Part shown: piece after piece, positions 42,517-51,558 of the stretch
How the letters are laid out: every line of letters begins with the position of its first letter
Numbering within the stretch: position 1 is the stretch's first letter
Assembly: GCA_036386515.1 (NCBI GenBank)
Contig: DASVVO010000064.1
Coordinates: 1-64,000 of the forward strand
DNA length: 64,000 bases
Reading direction: 5' to 3'
DNA from: JAIVJZ01 sp036386515
GTDB lineage: Bacteria > Acidobacteriota > Blastocatellia > Pyrinomonadales > Pyrinomonadaceae
The notes under the pieces: generated by a model
What the model was told of the DNA's origin: nothing
The model's database searches: none
Seen by the model: the letters and a program-made list of their open reading frames with translations, nothing else
Translations under genes and position numbers: made by a program

Positions 42517-44226
42517 TTACTGCTTCACGCTGACCTTCGCGGTCGCCGCGTGCGCGCTTCCGAGCCGACTGAAATAGTCCGCCAGGGCGAGGTGCGCCGC
42601 GCGCCCCACTGGCGGCAACTCCGGCGACGTGTTCGCGGCCTGCTCTTTCACCGCCGCCTTCGCGGACTCCTTCAACGCGTCCTTCTCTTCGCGCACGGCA
42701 TCCTTCGCGGGCGCGGCCACGGGGGTCGCGCCGTTCGCGTCGCCCGGCGCGGGAGGCGCGGCGACCGTCGCGTTGACGCTCGCGGCGTTGGCCTTGACGT
42801 TGGCGTCCGTCACGGTCATCGCTTTACTGTCGGCGGCGGCGGCGGTCGTTTTGCCGTCGGGCGTGGTCGTCGCTTGCGCGCCTTCGCTGCCCGTCGAATA
42901 ACCGCTCGCGCCCTTGATGCCTTCGCCCTGCGGCTCCAGGCCGAGCGGCGAGCCTTTCTTCAACCCGTCGAGGCCGCGCGTGGCGGGCAGGTCGTCGCGG
43001 TTGACCGGCTTGATGATGTTCGCCGTGCAGAAGAAGACGAGTTCCGTCTCACGCTTCTCGAACGATTTCGATTTGAACAGCGCGCCGAGGATGGGGATGC
43101 TGCCGAGGCCGGGCACTTTCGAGAGCGTGCTCGATTCGCTGTTGTCGAGCAGACCGGCGAGGGCGAAGCTCTGCCCGTCGCGCAGTTCGATGCCCGTCTT
43201 GGCGCGGCGCGTCTTCAGGGCGGGGATCAGATAGCCTTGAAACTTGACGCCGTTCTGAAAGTCGATGGTCGAAACTTCGGGTTCGAGTTCCAACTGGATG
43301 TGATCCTCGTCGATGATGGTGGGCTTGAAGTTCAAGCGCACGCCGTACTCTTTGAAGACCACCGTGACGTTGACGCGCGTGCCGTCCGACTGGATGACCG
43401 GAATCGGAAACTCGCCGCCCGCCAGAAAACTGGCCTGCTGGCCGTTCATGGCGATCACGTTCGGTTCGGCCAGACTGCGGAGCGCGCCCGAGGTTTGCAG
43501 CGCGCGGATGGAGGCCGCCGAGCCGAGACCCGTGTTCGAGATGAACAGGTTGGCCGTCTCGAAGAGGGAGGCGAGGCTGTTCGTCGCCGAGACGCTCGTG
43601 CCGTTATTCGACGAAGCCCACGACGAACCCAACTCGCGCAGTTTCGTGCGGCTCACTTCCGCCACCCGCACCGACAACTGCACCTGCGCCATGTTCTTCA
43701 CCGGCGAGGCCAGCATGTTCACCGTCTGGAATCCGGCGGCCTTCACCACCGCTTCGACCTGCGCCGAGGTCTGCGGCTGCGCGACGCTGCCCGAAATGAC
43801 GACCGACCCGTTGGCCTGGCTGAGGCTGATGTTGTCTTGCGGAAAGAGCGCGCGAATCTGCGAATCGATCAAAGAGAGGTTGGCGCGCACGAACACGTCG
43901 AAGACGACGAACTTGCTCGAATCCTTCTCCCACGCGATGAAGTTGACCTGCCCGAACGCCTTGCCGTTGACGAGCACCTGGTCGGGGGCGACCAGCACGG
44001 CCTCGGCCACTTCCGGGTTCGACACCGAGAAGCGTCCGATCTTGCGGTCGAAGTTAATCACGCGCGACTGGCCGACCAGCACGTTGATCGCCACGGGGTC
44101 TTTCTGCGGATTCGCAAACGACGCGCTCACGCTGATCTCTTGCGCCTGCGCCGCGCCCGTGACGCCGAACATGAGCGAGGCGCACAGCATCGCGATGAAA
44201 AAGGGGATAAGCCGACGGGTCTGCAT
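42517..44226 (-). CDS. cpaC: CpaC/RcpA-like outer-membrane secretin
   Basis: 569 aa from ATG 44226, preceded by AAGGAG; an in-frame TTG-type start further upstream falls in a repeat. Signal peptide (1-29), an N-terminal pilus-assembly domain (KVINFDRKIGRFSVSNPEV-like, written as RKIGRFSVSNPEVAEA), a BON-like region (VVISGSVAQPQTSAQVEAV) and a secretin domain with the family strand pairs (about 200-430: NVTVVFKEYGVRLNFKP region, LDNSESSTLSKVPGLGSIP). The C-terminal ~130 residues are Ala/Thr/Gly-rich and disordered. Forms the outer-membrane pore for the Flp pilus. Confidence 0.94.
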   Translation of the reverse strand: MQTRRLIPFFIAMLCASLMFGVTGAAQAQEISVSASFANPQKDPVAINVLVGQSRVINFDRKIGRFSVSNPEVAEAVLVAPDQVLVNGKAFGQVNFIAWEKDSSKFVVFDVFVRANLSLIDSQIRALFPQDNISLSQANGSVVISGSVAQPQTSAQVEAVVKAAGFQTVNMLASPVKNMAQVQLSVRVAEVSRTKLRELGSSWASSNNGTSVSATNSLASLFETANLFISNTGLGSAASIRALQTSGALRSLAEPNVIAMNGQQASFLAGGEFPIPVIQSDGTRVNVTVVFKEYGVRLNFKPTIIDEDHIQLELEPEVSTIDFQNGVKFQGYLIPALKTRRAKTGIELRDGQSFALAGLLDNSESSTLSKVPGLGSIPILGALFKSKSFEKRETELVFFCTANIIKPVNRDDLPATRGLDGLKKGSPLGLEPQGEGIKGASGYSTGSEGAQATTTPDGKTTAAAADSKAMTVTDANVKANAASVNATVAAPPAPGDANGATPVAAPAKDAVREEKDALKESAKAAVKEQAANTSPELPPVGRAAHLALADYFSRLGSAHAATAKVSVKQ

Positions 44227-44252
44227 GATTGGACTCCTTTGGAAAACGGAAA

Positions 44253-44350
44253 GGGTTTCAGGTTTCAAGTTTCAGGTTTCAAGTTGTCAGTTTCAGGCTC
44301 CCGGCTCTCGTCTCTCAGACTTGAAACCTGAAACCTGAAACTTGAAACTA
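44253..44350. repeat. Intergenic hairpin repeat, GGTTTCAGGTTTCAAG type
   Basis: The left arm (44253-44290) carries TTTCAGG/TTTCAAG words. The right arm (about 44316-44349) is the complement, with a ~26-nt loop. It fills the cpaB-cpaC junction. Same words as 25258-25347 and 63181-63250. Confidence 0.82.
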
Positions 44351-44357
44351 ATGCCTC

Positions 44358-45317
44358 TTAGGGAAAATCTACGTTTCGTTTCTTCGCGCCTTCGATCACT
44401 TCGACCGAGGAGCGTGGGGGAGCAGCGGGAGCAGGGGCGGCCGGGGGATTGGCCGCCTGCGGCGCGGGGACGCTGTTGCTGCTCCTGCTGCTGTTGTGGT
44501 CGGCGCGCGGATAGCGTCGGAAGACGGGCGCGCCCGGTTGCGTCTGTTGCTGCGGCGGCTGCTCGCTCTTGAGCGAACCGGCGTCGGGCACGGGCTTGGC
44601 GCGTTCGCCGCCGAGGAGGATGCGCTTGTCCACGCCGAGCGTCTGCTCGTCGCCTTGATCCACGGAGTTGCGCATGACGAGTTGGAGCTTGCCTTCGCTC
44701 GACGCGAGCGCGAGCTTCTCGGCCTGGTCGGGCGTGACTTGCAGCGTCACGGCCTTCACGCTCTCCGGCTCGCGGTCGTTCTTCGGGCGGTCGATGTTCT
44801 GCCCGTTGGCGAGCACCTTGATGTTCTGCAAGACGATCTTCGAGATCGGGTTCTCGCGTCCGTTGCTCTCGACCGGGTTGATCACGACCACCACGTCCAC
44901 GAGCGCGCCCGGCATGACGAAGCCAGAGATGCCCACCACGTCGTCAACCTTGACGGTCATCGCGCGGTAGCCTTCGGGGATGACGGCGGAGAGGCCGCCC
45001 GCCGAGCCTTCCGGCGCGAGCTTGTAATCGGTGACGGGTTCGCGCGCCGCGATCTGGACGACGGCCACGCGGCCGACGAGTTTATCGGCCGACTGGAACG
45101 TCCCGTCGGGCGTCGCGCCGCTCGGAAACTGCACGCTCTGAAGTTGCTCCGCGATGATCTTCTCGCCCGGCTGAATGTCCACCTTGGCGACGACCACCGA
45201 GTTCAGATTCTTCGCGTAGGCTTGCGTGCCCGACAAGTAGCGGCTCACCGAGAAGGCCGCGACCAGCCCGAACACCACCGCGCCGCACATCACAAAGACA
45301 AGACGTTTATTCCGCAT
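44358..45317 (-). CDS. cpaB: CpaB/RcpC-type pilus assembly protein (SAF domain)
   Basis: 319 aa. An N-terminal membrane segment (about 6-27), then an SAF-like domain: VVVAKVDIQPGEKI (about 41-54), TPDGTFQSADKLVGRVA, and the RcpC/CpaB domain with MTVKVDDVVGISGFVMPGALVD and the VTLQVTPDQAEKLALASSEG stretch. The C-terminal ~70 residues are Pro/Ala/Ser-rich. Sits in the periplasm and contributes to the outer-membrane complex with the CpaC secretin. Upstream neighbour is the prepilin peptidase, 98 nt away. Confidence 0.94.
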   Translation of the reverse strand: MRNKRLVFVMCGAVVFGLVAAFSVSRYLSGTQAYAKNLNSVVVAKVDIQPGEKIIAEQLQSVQFPSGATPDGTFQSADKLVGRVAVVQIAAREPVTDYKLAPEGSAGGLSAVIPEGYRAMTVKVDDVVGISGFVMPGALVDVVVVINPVESNGRENPISKIVLQNIKVLANGQNIDRPKNDREPESVKAVTLQVTPDQAEKLALASSEGKLQLVMRNSVDQGDEQTLGVDKRILLGGERAKPVPDAGSLKSEQPPQQQTQPGAPVFRRYPRADHNSSRSSNSVPAPQAANPPAAPAPAAPPRSSVEVIEGAKKRNVDFP

Positions 45318-45415
45318 AATTTCATTCTCCGTTCGAGATCAAATTCCCGCGCGCGGTGGCCGCAAACCCGGAAGCTCCGGCGCGCGGCGCGTGCGTTTCA
45401 GTTAGCGAGCGCGGC

Positions 45416-45943
45416 TCAGGCGCGAAAGAGCGCGACCGAGATCAAACTGCCGACCGTGATCGCAACGCCGTAAGGGATCGTGTAGCGGCGTTCCGCCGGG
45501 ACTGAGAAGCGCGGCATCTCCCAGCCGGGCAAAAACCCGACGAAGATTTGCACCACGCGCCACAAAGTTTGCCGCACCATCCCTGCGCGAATCATCGTCA
45601 CGACGGCGAGCGCGCCGCCCGTCAAGACGACGACGAGAAAGGTCGGCACGACGAGCGACGCGCCGACGACCGACCCGATGGCCGCGAACAATTTCACGTC
45701 GCCCGCGCCCATCGCGCCGAAGATGTGCAGCATGAACATCAACGCGAACGCGAGCGCGCAGCCGCCGAGACTCGCCAGCGCGCCCTGCGTCCCGTTGACG
45801 ATGATGTTGACGGACAGACCGGCGCAGAGCGTGGCGAGCACGAAGGCGTTCGGGATGCGGCGATAGCGCGCGTCGTAATAGGTGATGACGACCGCGAGCG
45901 GGATGAGCAGGGCGCTGCTGACGATGGTTAAAGTGCCTGACAT
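45416..45943 (-). CDS. Prepilin peptidase (A24, TadV/CpaA-like)
   Basis: 175 aa with about six hydrophobic segments. Catalytic aspartates are Asp24 in YYDARYRRIPN and Asp82 in GAGDVKL. The short length and absence of the N-terminal methyltransferase domain fit the TadV/CpaA class. It cleaves the leader of Flp and TadE/F pilins in the inner membrane. First gene of the structural part of the operon after the pilins. Confidence 0.95.
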   Translation of the reverse strand: MSGTLTIVSSALLIPLAVVITYYDARYRRIPNAFVLATLCAGLSVNIIVNGTQGALASLGGCALAFALMFMLHIFGAMGAGDVKLFAAIGSVVGASLVVPTFLVVVLTGGALAVVTMIRAGMVRQTLWRVVQIFVGFLPGWEMPRFSVPAERRYTIPYGVAITVGSLISVALFRA

Positions 45944-46068
45944 TGCTGTTATATGAAAATTGCTTGAAGGTGAGTTTCCCGCGGCCAGTCGCCGAAGCTT
46001 TCAGACCGCCAGGTTCGGGTTTCAAAACTGAGTCGGCAAAATCAAGAATTCAAATGCGTGAGTTGAAA

Positions 46069-46097
46069 GATTTTTCATCGAGCGACGTTGAAAAATC
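46069..46097 (-). terminator. Hairpin between the pilin genes and the tad genes
   Basis: A 9-bp stem GATTTTTCA (46069-46077) with TGAAAAATC (46089-46097), 11-nt loop. On the minus strand a TTTCAAC follows. It may act as a weak terminator or attenuator so that pilin mRNA exceeds mRNA of the assembly genes. A/T-rich stem, so a weak case. Confidence 0.45.
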
Positions 46098-46189
46098 GGT
46101 TGGCGCGCTCCGGCTCTTTCGTGCGGGAAGCGGCGAGAGCGCGCCAGCCTGAATGGAAGCCCGTGTTACAGGGGGATCGGCTCGAAGCC

Positions 46190-46345
46190 TTACTTAATCT
46201 TCGTCGCCAGATCGTTGATCTTCGTGCCGATGTTGCCGCCGAGCGTGCTGAAGGCACCGATGACGGCCAGCGCCACTAGCGCGGCGGCCACAGCGTATTC
46301 CGAGAGTTCCAAGCCGGTTTCGTCGCGGAGGAATTTCTTAATCAT
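46190..46345 (-). CDS. flp: Flp-family pilin (second copy)
   Basis: 51 aa from ATG 46345, with AGGAG 10 nt upstream, to TAA 46190. The leader MIKKFLRDETG is followed by LELSEYAVAAALVALAVIGA, the hydrophobic Flp helix with the invariant Glu and Tyr, then TLGGNIGTKINDLATKIK. Processed at the Gly in the leader and assembled into the pilus. Nearly identical to the copy at 46415-46579 except a Ser/Thr change and the last residues. Confidence 0.95.
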   Translation of the reverse strand: MIKKFLRDETGLELSEYAVAAALVALAVIGAFSTLGGNIGTKINDLATKIK

Positions 46346-46414
46346 TGTCTTTTGCTCCTGTGTCTGGAATTGAATCGAGATTGTTTGCGTTGCGTTTATT
46401 TTGCGCTGCGTTGA

Positions 46415-46579
46415 TTAGGGGGTGGTGGAAATCTTCGTCGCCAGATCGTTGATCTTGGTGCCGATGTTGCCGCCGAGCGTGGTGAAGGCGCCGATGACGG
46501 CGAGCGCCACGAGCGCGGCGGCCACGGCGTATTCCGAGAGTTCCAGCCCGGTTTCGTCGCGGAGGAATTTCTTAATCAT
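46415..46579 (-). CDS. flp: Flp-family pilin (first copy)
   Basis: 54 aa from ATG 46579 (ribosome site GGAGC) to TAA 46415. The first 48 residues match the other copy at 46190-46345 apart from one Ser/Thr substitution; it ends in STTP instead of K. Same cleavable leader, Glu/Tyr pair and single transmembrane helix. The 5' half of the DNA is also close to identical, indicating a recent tandem duplication. Main subunit candidate of the Tad pilus. Confidence 0.95.
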   Translation of the reverse strand: MIKKFLRDETGLELSEYAVAAALVALAVIGAFTTLGGNIGTKINDLATKISTTP

Positions 46580-46663
46580 GTGTTTGCTCCTTGCAATGCT
46601 GAACTTTGCGGGTTTGTAGTTTCAGCCGCACGCGCGCCGAACGCCGTGCGACCGACGAGACCA

Positions 46664-46870
46664 TCACAGAACGGGATGCTTCGAGAGACCGTGCCACGAA
46701 CCGATGAGCATGCCGCCAATCGCCAGAGCGACGACGACCCAGTTGCCTTCCGCGCCCCGCGCGGCCACCGCCAACGCACGCTCGCCCGCCAGCAGCGCGA
46801 TGGCTGCGAACGGCAGGACGAGTAATCCGGCGACGACGGTCAGGAGCGTTTTGTTGAGCACGGTTTTCAT
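46664..46870 (-). CDS. Small two-helix membrane protein upstream of the pilins
   Basis: 68 aa from ATG 46870; ATG 46891 is an alternative. Two hydrophobic segments, about 8-27 and 41-58, with a short polar loop and tail. No Flp-type leader. It lies between the candidate sigma-54 promoter and the pilins on the same strand and is probably co-transcribed. Function unknown; the location suggests a pilus-related role. Confidence 0.6.
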   Translation of the reverse strand: MKTVLNKTLLTVVAGLLVLPFAAIALLAGERALAVAARGAEGNWVVVALAIGGMLIGSWHGLSKHPVL

Positions 46871-46950
46871 CTTCGGAGTTCCCTTTCTCATCCGCTTCAC
46901 GATTCGAGTTGCCACTCCCGTCATCGTTGCTTGCGGACGACGGACTCTAT

Positions 46951-46966
46951 TTCAAGGCGCGTGCCA
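46951..46966 (-). promoter_or_regulatory. Sigma-54-like promoter upstream of the pilin genes
   Basis: On the minus strand: TGGCACG, 4 nt, TTGAA. The -24 element matches the TGGCACG consensus exactly and the spacing to -12 is correct. The -12 element is TTGAA instead of TTGCA/T, so the usual GC is lost by one change. About 80 nt upstream of the small gene at 46870. A sigma-54 activator is encoded about 1 kb further upstream. Confidence 0.4.
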
Positions 46967-47243
46967 CACGACCGAAACGCGAGAAAAGCAGGCAAACACT
47001 TCGTTTCCCCTCCCGCGCCGCGATGGCCCTGTGAACGCCGGGCGACAAATTCACGCGCCCCTCAAGCCTGCGCCCACAGCTCGCTTCCGGGTGAAACCAA
47101 GCAACGAGAAACACTTAACCCCCTGTCGCTTTCCGTTGACAGAGTTGCGCCCCGGTTTTAACCGGCGGCGACGAATGTTGTCCTGAATGATCGGGAGGAC
47201 TTGTGCGAGCGGCGCGGGCGGTTAGGTCGCGTTAAAAAATTAA

Positions 47244-47267
47244 GGGACGCGGCCTGTGCCGCGTCCC
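47244..47267 (-). terminator. Intrinsic terminator of the M50 gene
   Basis: A 9-bp GC-rich stem GGGACGCGG (47244-47252) with CCGCGTCCC (47259-47267), 6-nt loop. On the minus strand the stem is followed by TTAATTTTTT. Ends the sigma-54-activator/M50 transcript before the pilin promoter. Confidence 0.88.
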
Positions 47268-47370
47268 CACTCGAATCGATCTCTTTTTACTTTGCTCTGC
47301 CCGCGCCGGGGTCAGGCGTTTCAAGCCCGCGCGGCCGACGAAACCGGCGCGGACGCGAGCCTGACAATTT

Positions 47371-47865
47371 TCATGCGCCCCGCATCAACAGCGCGATTAA
47401 CAACACGAGGCTCGCGCCGCCGCCCGCGATGGTGAACGTCCACTCGACGAGCGCGCTTCGCCGTTGCATCAACGCGCGCACCAACACCATGCCGCACTTC
47501 CAGCCGTCCTGTTGATAAAACGGCAGCAGGTTCGTCGCCGCGAGCAGGTAGTTCATCGCGCCGAAGATCGTGCCGCTGGCGAGCGACGCGGCGCACAAGT
47601 TCACGATGATTCCCGCCAGCAGCACCAGCACTTGCTGACTGAGCGGCCTCACCTGCAAGCCCGCCATATCGAGCCGCACGTATGCGCCGATCGGCAGCGC
47701 GTGCAGTTTGTATTCGACACCCCCGCACTTGAAGCCACAGACTTTGCGCCCCCAACCGAGTCCCAACTCCGTCGCGCCGACGCCGCACGCGCGCGCCGCC
47801 GCCAGATGACCCAACTCGTGTATCAGCATCGCGCCGACGAAGCAGAGGATATAGGCGAGGAACAT
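47371..47865 (-). CDS. Small M50-type (site-2 protease-like) membrane metallopeptidase
   Basis: 164 aa. The N-terminal zinc site HELGH (16-20) lies in a hydrophobic segment. The third metal ligand Asp120 is in NLLPFYQQDGW, the equivalent of the family NPDG motif. Four or so hydrophobic segments; no PDZ or CBS domain. An intramembrane-protease-like core, much shorter than RseP. Between the sigma-54 activator and the pilin promoter; a role in pilus regulation is inferred from location only. Confidence 0.82.
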   Translation of the reverse strand: MFLAYILCFVGAMLIHELGHLAAARACGVGATELGLGWGRKVCGFKCGGVEYKLHALPIGAYVRLDMAGLQVRPLSQQVLVLLAGIIVNLCAASLASGTIFGAMNYLLAATNLLPFYQQDGWKCGMVLVRALMQRRSALVEWTFTIAGGGASLVLLIALLMRGA

Positions 47866-47867
47866 AG

Positions 47868-48031
47868 GGTTTGTCAGTTGTCAGTGGTCAGTTGTCAGTC
47901 GTCAGTCGTCCGTGGTCAGTTAGTTGTTAATCCGTTAGCCGACGCTCGTGATGCGGCATCCGCGTTCGTCTTCGAGCGTCAAGTCAGGTCGTCACAAACA
48001 ACTGACCACTGACCACTGACCACTGACCACT
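47868..48031. repeat. Intergenic hairpin repeat, GTGGTCAGTTGTCAG type
   Basis: The left arm (about 47870-47928) has TCAGTTGTCAGTGGTCAG-type words. The right arm (about 47999-48031) is four ACTGACC repeats, the complement, with a ~70-nt spacer. It fills the M50-activator junction (48035 stop, 47865 start). Confidence 0.8.
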
Positions 48032-48034
48032 CCT

Positions 48035-49603
<1,569 letters not shown>

Positions 49604-49941
49604 GAAACCCCTGTACTGAATATGACACGCGGCAGCTTCGTGCGGCGCAAAGCGGCGCGCTCAAACGAAGTTTGTTGGAGTCAGGGCAAGTCTTGTTGAC
49701 GAGAAGTTACGGGGAGTGGCTCGTCCTGCCGAAGAGCACATGAGGTGGCTTCGACTCAAACTAAAATTAGTCTAGTCGTCAGGCGCGGCGAGTGTCAATA
49801 AAATTAAGAATCGCGCCGCTTTGCCGGGAGAAAACGTGCGGACGCGATTGCGGTGAGCGACGAAAGAGCGACGCTCAGGCCGCAAGCAGGCCTGAGCGTC
49901 GCTCCCTTCCGGCGTCTTGACTCGAACTGTGAAAAGGCGGT
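49604..49941. other. Non-coding stretch with one long hairpin
   Basis: About 340 nt between the activator start and the LysM gene stop. It holds the terminator at 49866-49904 and presumably the activator promoter near 49740-49810, where an A/T-rich patch occurs. No gene seen. Confidence 0.5.
49866..49904 (-). terminator. Terminator of the LysM/BON gene
   Basis: A perfect 16-bp stem (49866-49881 with 49889-49904), 7-nt loop. On the minus strand it is followed by TTTCG. Lies 38 nt past the stop codon of the LysM gene at 49942. Confidence 0.8.
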
Positions 49942-50430
49942 TTAGGCCTTGTTGGGAATGTTCAATTCCTGACCGACCTGAATCTTGTCCGGGTCTTTCA
50001 GTTTGTCGCGATTCGCGTAGAAGATTTGCATGTACTCGTTGGCGTCGCCGTAGAACTGCTTGCTGATCTTCGAGAGCGTGTCGCCGGATTTGACGGTGTA
50101 GCTCTGCGTGTTCTGGCTGCCGCCGCCCGCCGTCGCGGCCTGCGCGCGGCTGGAATCCACGTTGATGTCCGCCGTGATGTCGTCTAAGTTCGGATTAACG
50201 AGCTTGATCTGATCCCAAAACTTGCCCTTGGCTTCGTCCGAAGGCGCGGTTCCCTTGATGAAGAGTTTATCGTCCTGCACATGCAGATTGTGAAATTGAA
50301 TTTGCTGCTGGTCAGCCGTGTTCAGAACTGACTGGTATTTTTGCTTCAGCGTATCGAAGCGTTGATTCGCGTTCGGCTGTTGCTGCGACTCGTCGGCGCC
50401 GTTGCCAAACATTTTATCCCACAGACCCAT
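49942..50430 (-). CDS. LysM-BON protein (Kbp/YgaU-like)
   Basis: 162 aa from ATG 50430, with a perfect AGGAGG 9 nt upstream; an in-frame start at 50469 lacks this. A BON-like domain occupies about 40-95 (FHNLHVQDDKLFIKG), a Ser/Gly linker follows, and a LysM domain about 108-160 (YTVKSGDTLSKISKQFYG). No signal peptide. Same layout as the potassium-binding protein Kbp/YgaU. Binds glycan or a small ligand; cytoplasmic like Kbp or unusual export. Divergent from the GlsB-like gene. Confidence 0.87.
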   Translation of the reverse strand: MGLWDKMFGNGADESQQQPNANQRFDTLKQKYQSVLNTADQQQIQFHNLHVQDDKLFIKGTAPSDEAKGKFWDQIKLVNPNLDDITADINVDSSRAQAATAGGGSQNTQSYTVKSGDTLSKISKQFYGDANEYMQIFYANRDKLKDPDKIQVGQELNIPNKA

Positions 50431-50710
50431 AAATAGTTCCTCCTGATTAGTAAAGCGATTTTTTTCCAAACACCGTCGGGGCGTTGCCGGTTTAAACGTG
50501 CAACGTTCATACCACGCGACAGAACTCCTTCCCCCCGTCCCTCACGCGACGGTTATTGCTTAATGAATCGGCGCAAAACGCTTTGGCGTGCGCTTTGCTA
50601 AGAGGTCTGGTGCAACCGATTTTCTAGTTTGAAATCGTACAGTTGCCGATTTCATGGCTGCTTTCGAGCAGTTTTTAGTATTTCAACAAGATTACCCAGG
50701 AGGATGCGAG

Positions 50711-50977
50711 ATGGATATTATTGGAGCAATCATCGTTGGCCTGATCGCCGGCGCGTTGGCGAAGGCAATTATGCCGGGTAAAGACCCCGGTGGGTTGATT
50801 GTCACAATCCTGCTCGGGATTGTGGGCGGCATCATCGGCACGTTCATCGCGCGCGGCATTTTTGGCGCGGGCGATGAACAGGGTCTCATCATGCGGATCG
50901 TGTTCGCCGTCATCGGAGCGATTATTCTGCTGCTCGGCTACAGACTTATCACCGGCCGTAATCGCAACACCGCCTAA
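50711..50977 (+). CDS. GlsB/YeaQ/YmgE family small membrane protein
   Basis: 88 aa from ATG 50711 with AGGAGG upstream. Three hydrophobic segments with Gly-rich motifs GAIIVGLIAGALAKA, ILLGIVGGIIGTFIA and VIGAIILLLGYRL. The family is induced by general stress in many bacteria; the old name transglycosylase-associated protein does not imply enzymatic activity. A strong terminator follows 42 nt downstream. Confidence 0.93.
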   Translation: MDIIGAIIVGLIAGALAKAIMPGKDPGGLIVTILLGIVGGIIGTFIARGIFGAGDEQGLIMRIVFAVIGAIILLLGYRLITGRNRNTA

Positions 50978-51018
50978 CGCGCGGCCAGAGCCGAACTCTT
51001 TTAATCACAACCAAATAG

Positions 51019-51051
51019 GGTGGCTTCGATTCGTCTCGCATCGAAGCCACC
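51019..51051 (+). terminator. Terminator of the GlsB-like gene
   Basis: A 12-bp stem GGTGGCTTCGAT (51019-51030) with ATCGAAGCCACC (51040-51051), 9-nt loop, followed by TCTATTTTTA. A classical intrinsic terminator. Confidence 0.92.
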
Positions 51052-51558
51052 TCTATTTTTACCCTACTTTTGGCTGTGGAATTCAGATAAACTCGTTTAA
51101 ATACGGCGGTTATGAACTTTACTCCCCGCCCGTGACGATTGTTACAAAATCTTCTCCATCCCTCGCCCTGTAGACCGCGTTTGGCCGCCTCGTTCCCACG
51201 CCAAATAATGTTTTCCACACCTGTGCGCGGCAGCGCGATTCTCTATCTACCTGCAAGATAAAGCGGATTTCGTCTCTTGCCCACTCAGCGGATTTCCGTT
51301 CGCTGCCCGTTCGCCATTTTAAGCGCTTAAGCACCGTTACCTCAAGTAAACGTTGAACTTAGCCGCATAAACCGTTGCAAAGAAATAGCTTTACAGTGTA
51401 TTGGGCGCGTGCTAAATTCCGGCCACTTTACCGCTAAACGTTTGAGCGATAAAGGATTGAACATGATCAAAGCACATCCCGTTGTAGTGTCTCGAAATTA
51501 GAGCCACACTATCTTGAGCTTTTGACATCAACAGAACACAAAGAAGCCCCGTATCGAG
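51052..51558. other. Non-coding stretch with a candidate promoter
   Basis: About 500 nt with no supported gene. A candidate sigma-70-type promoter is at 51390-51418: TTTACA, 17 nt, TAAATT, about 140 nt upstream of the phosphohexomutase. The spacing is exact; the -10 box is only a partial match. Remainder unassigned. Confidence 0.35.

Larger units (their letters stand above)
46925..47370. other. 446-nt spacer between the M50 gene and the pilin transcript
   Basis: Contains no credible gene. It holds the candidate sigma-54 promoter at 46951-46966 and the terminator at 47244-47267, both listed separately. The remainder is G/C-rich with no recognised motif. Confidence 0.5.

Noticed and set aside
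46683..46700. Second TGGCACG (sigma-54 -24-like) box, inside the small gene before the pilins
   Set aside because: The -12 position shows no TTG or GC at correct spacing.
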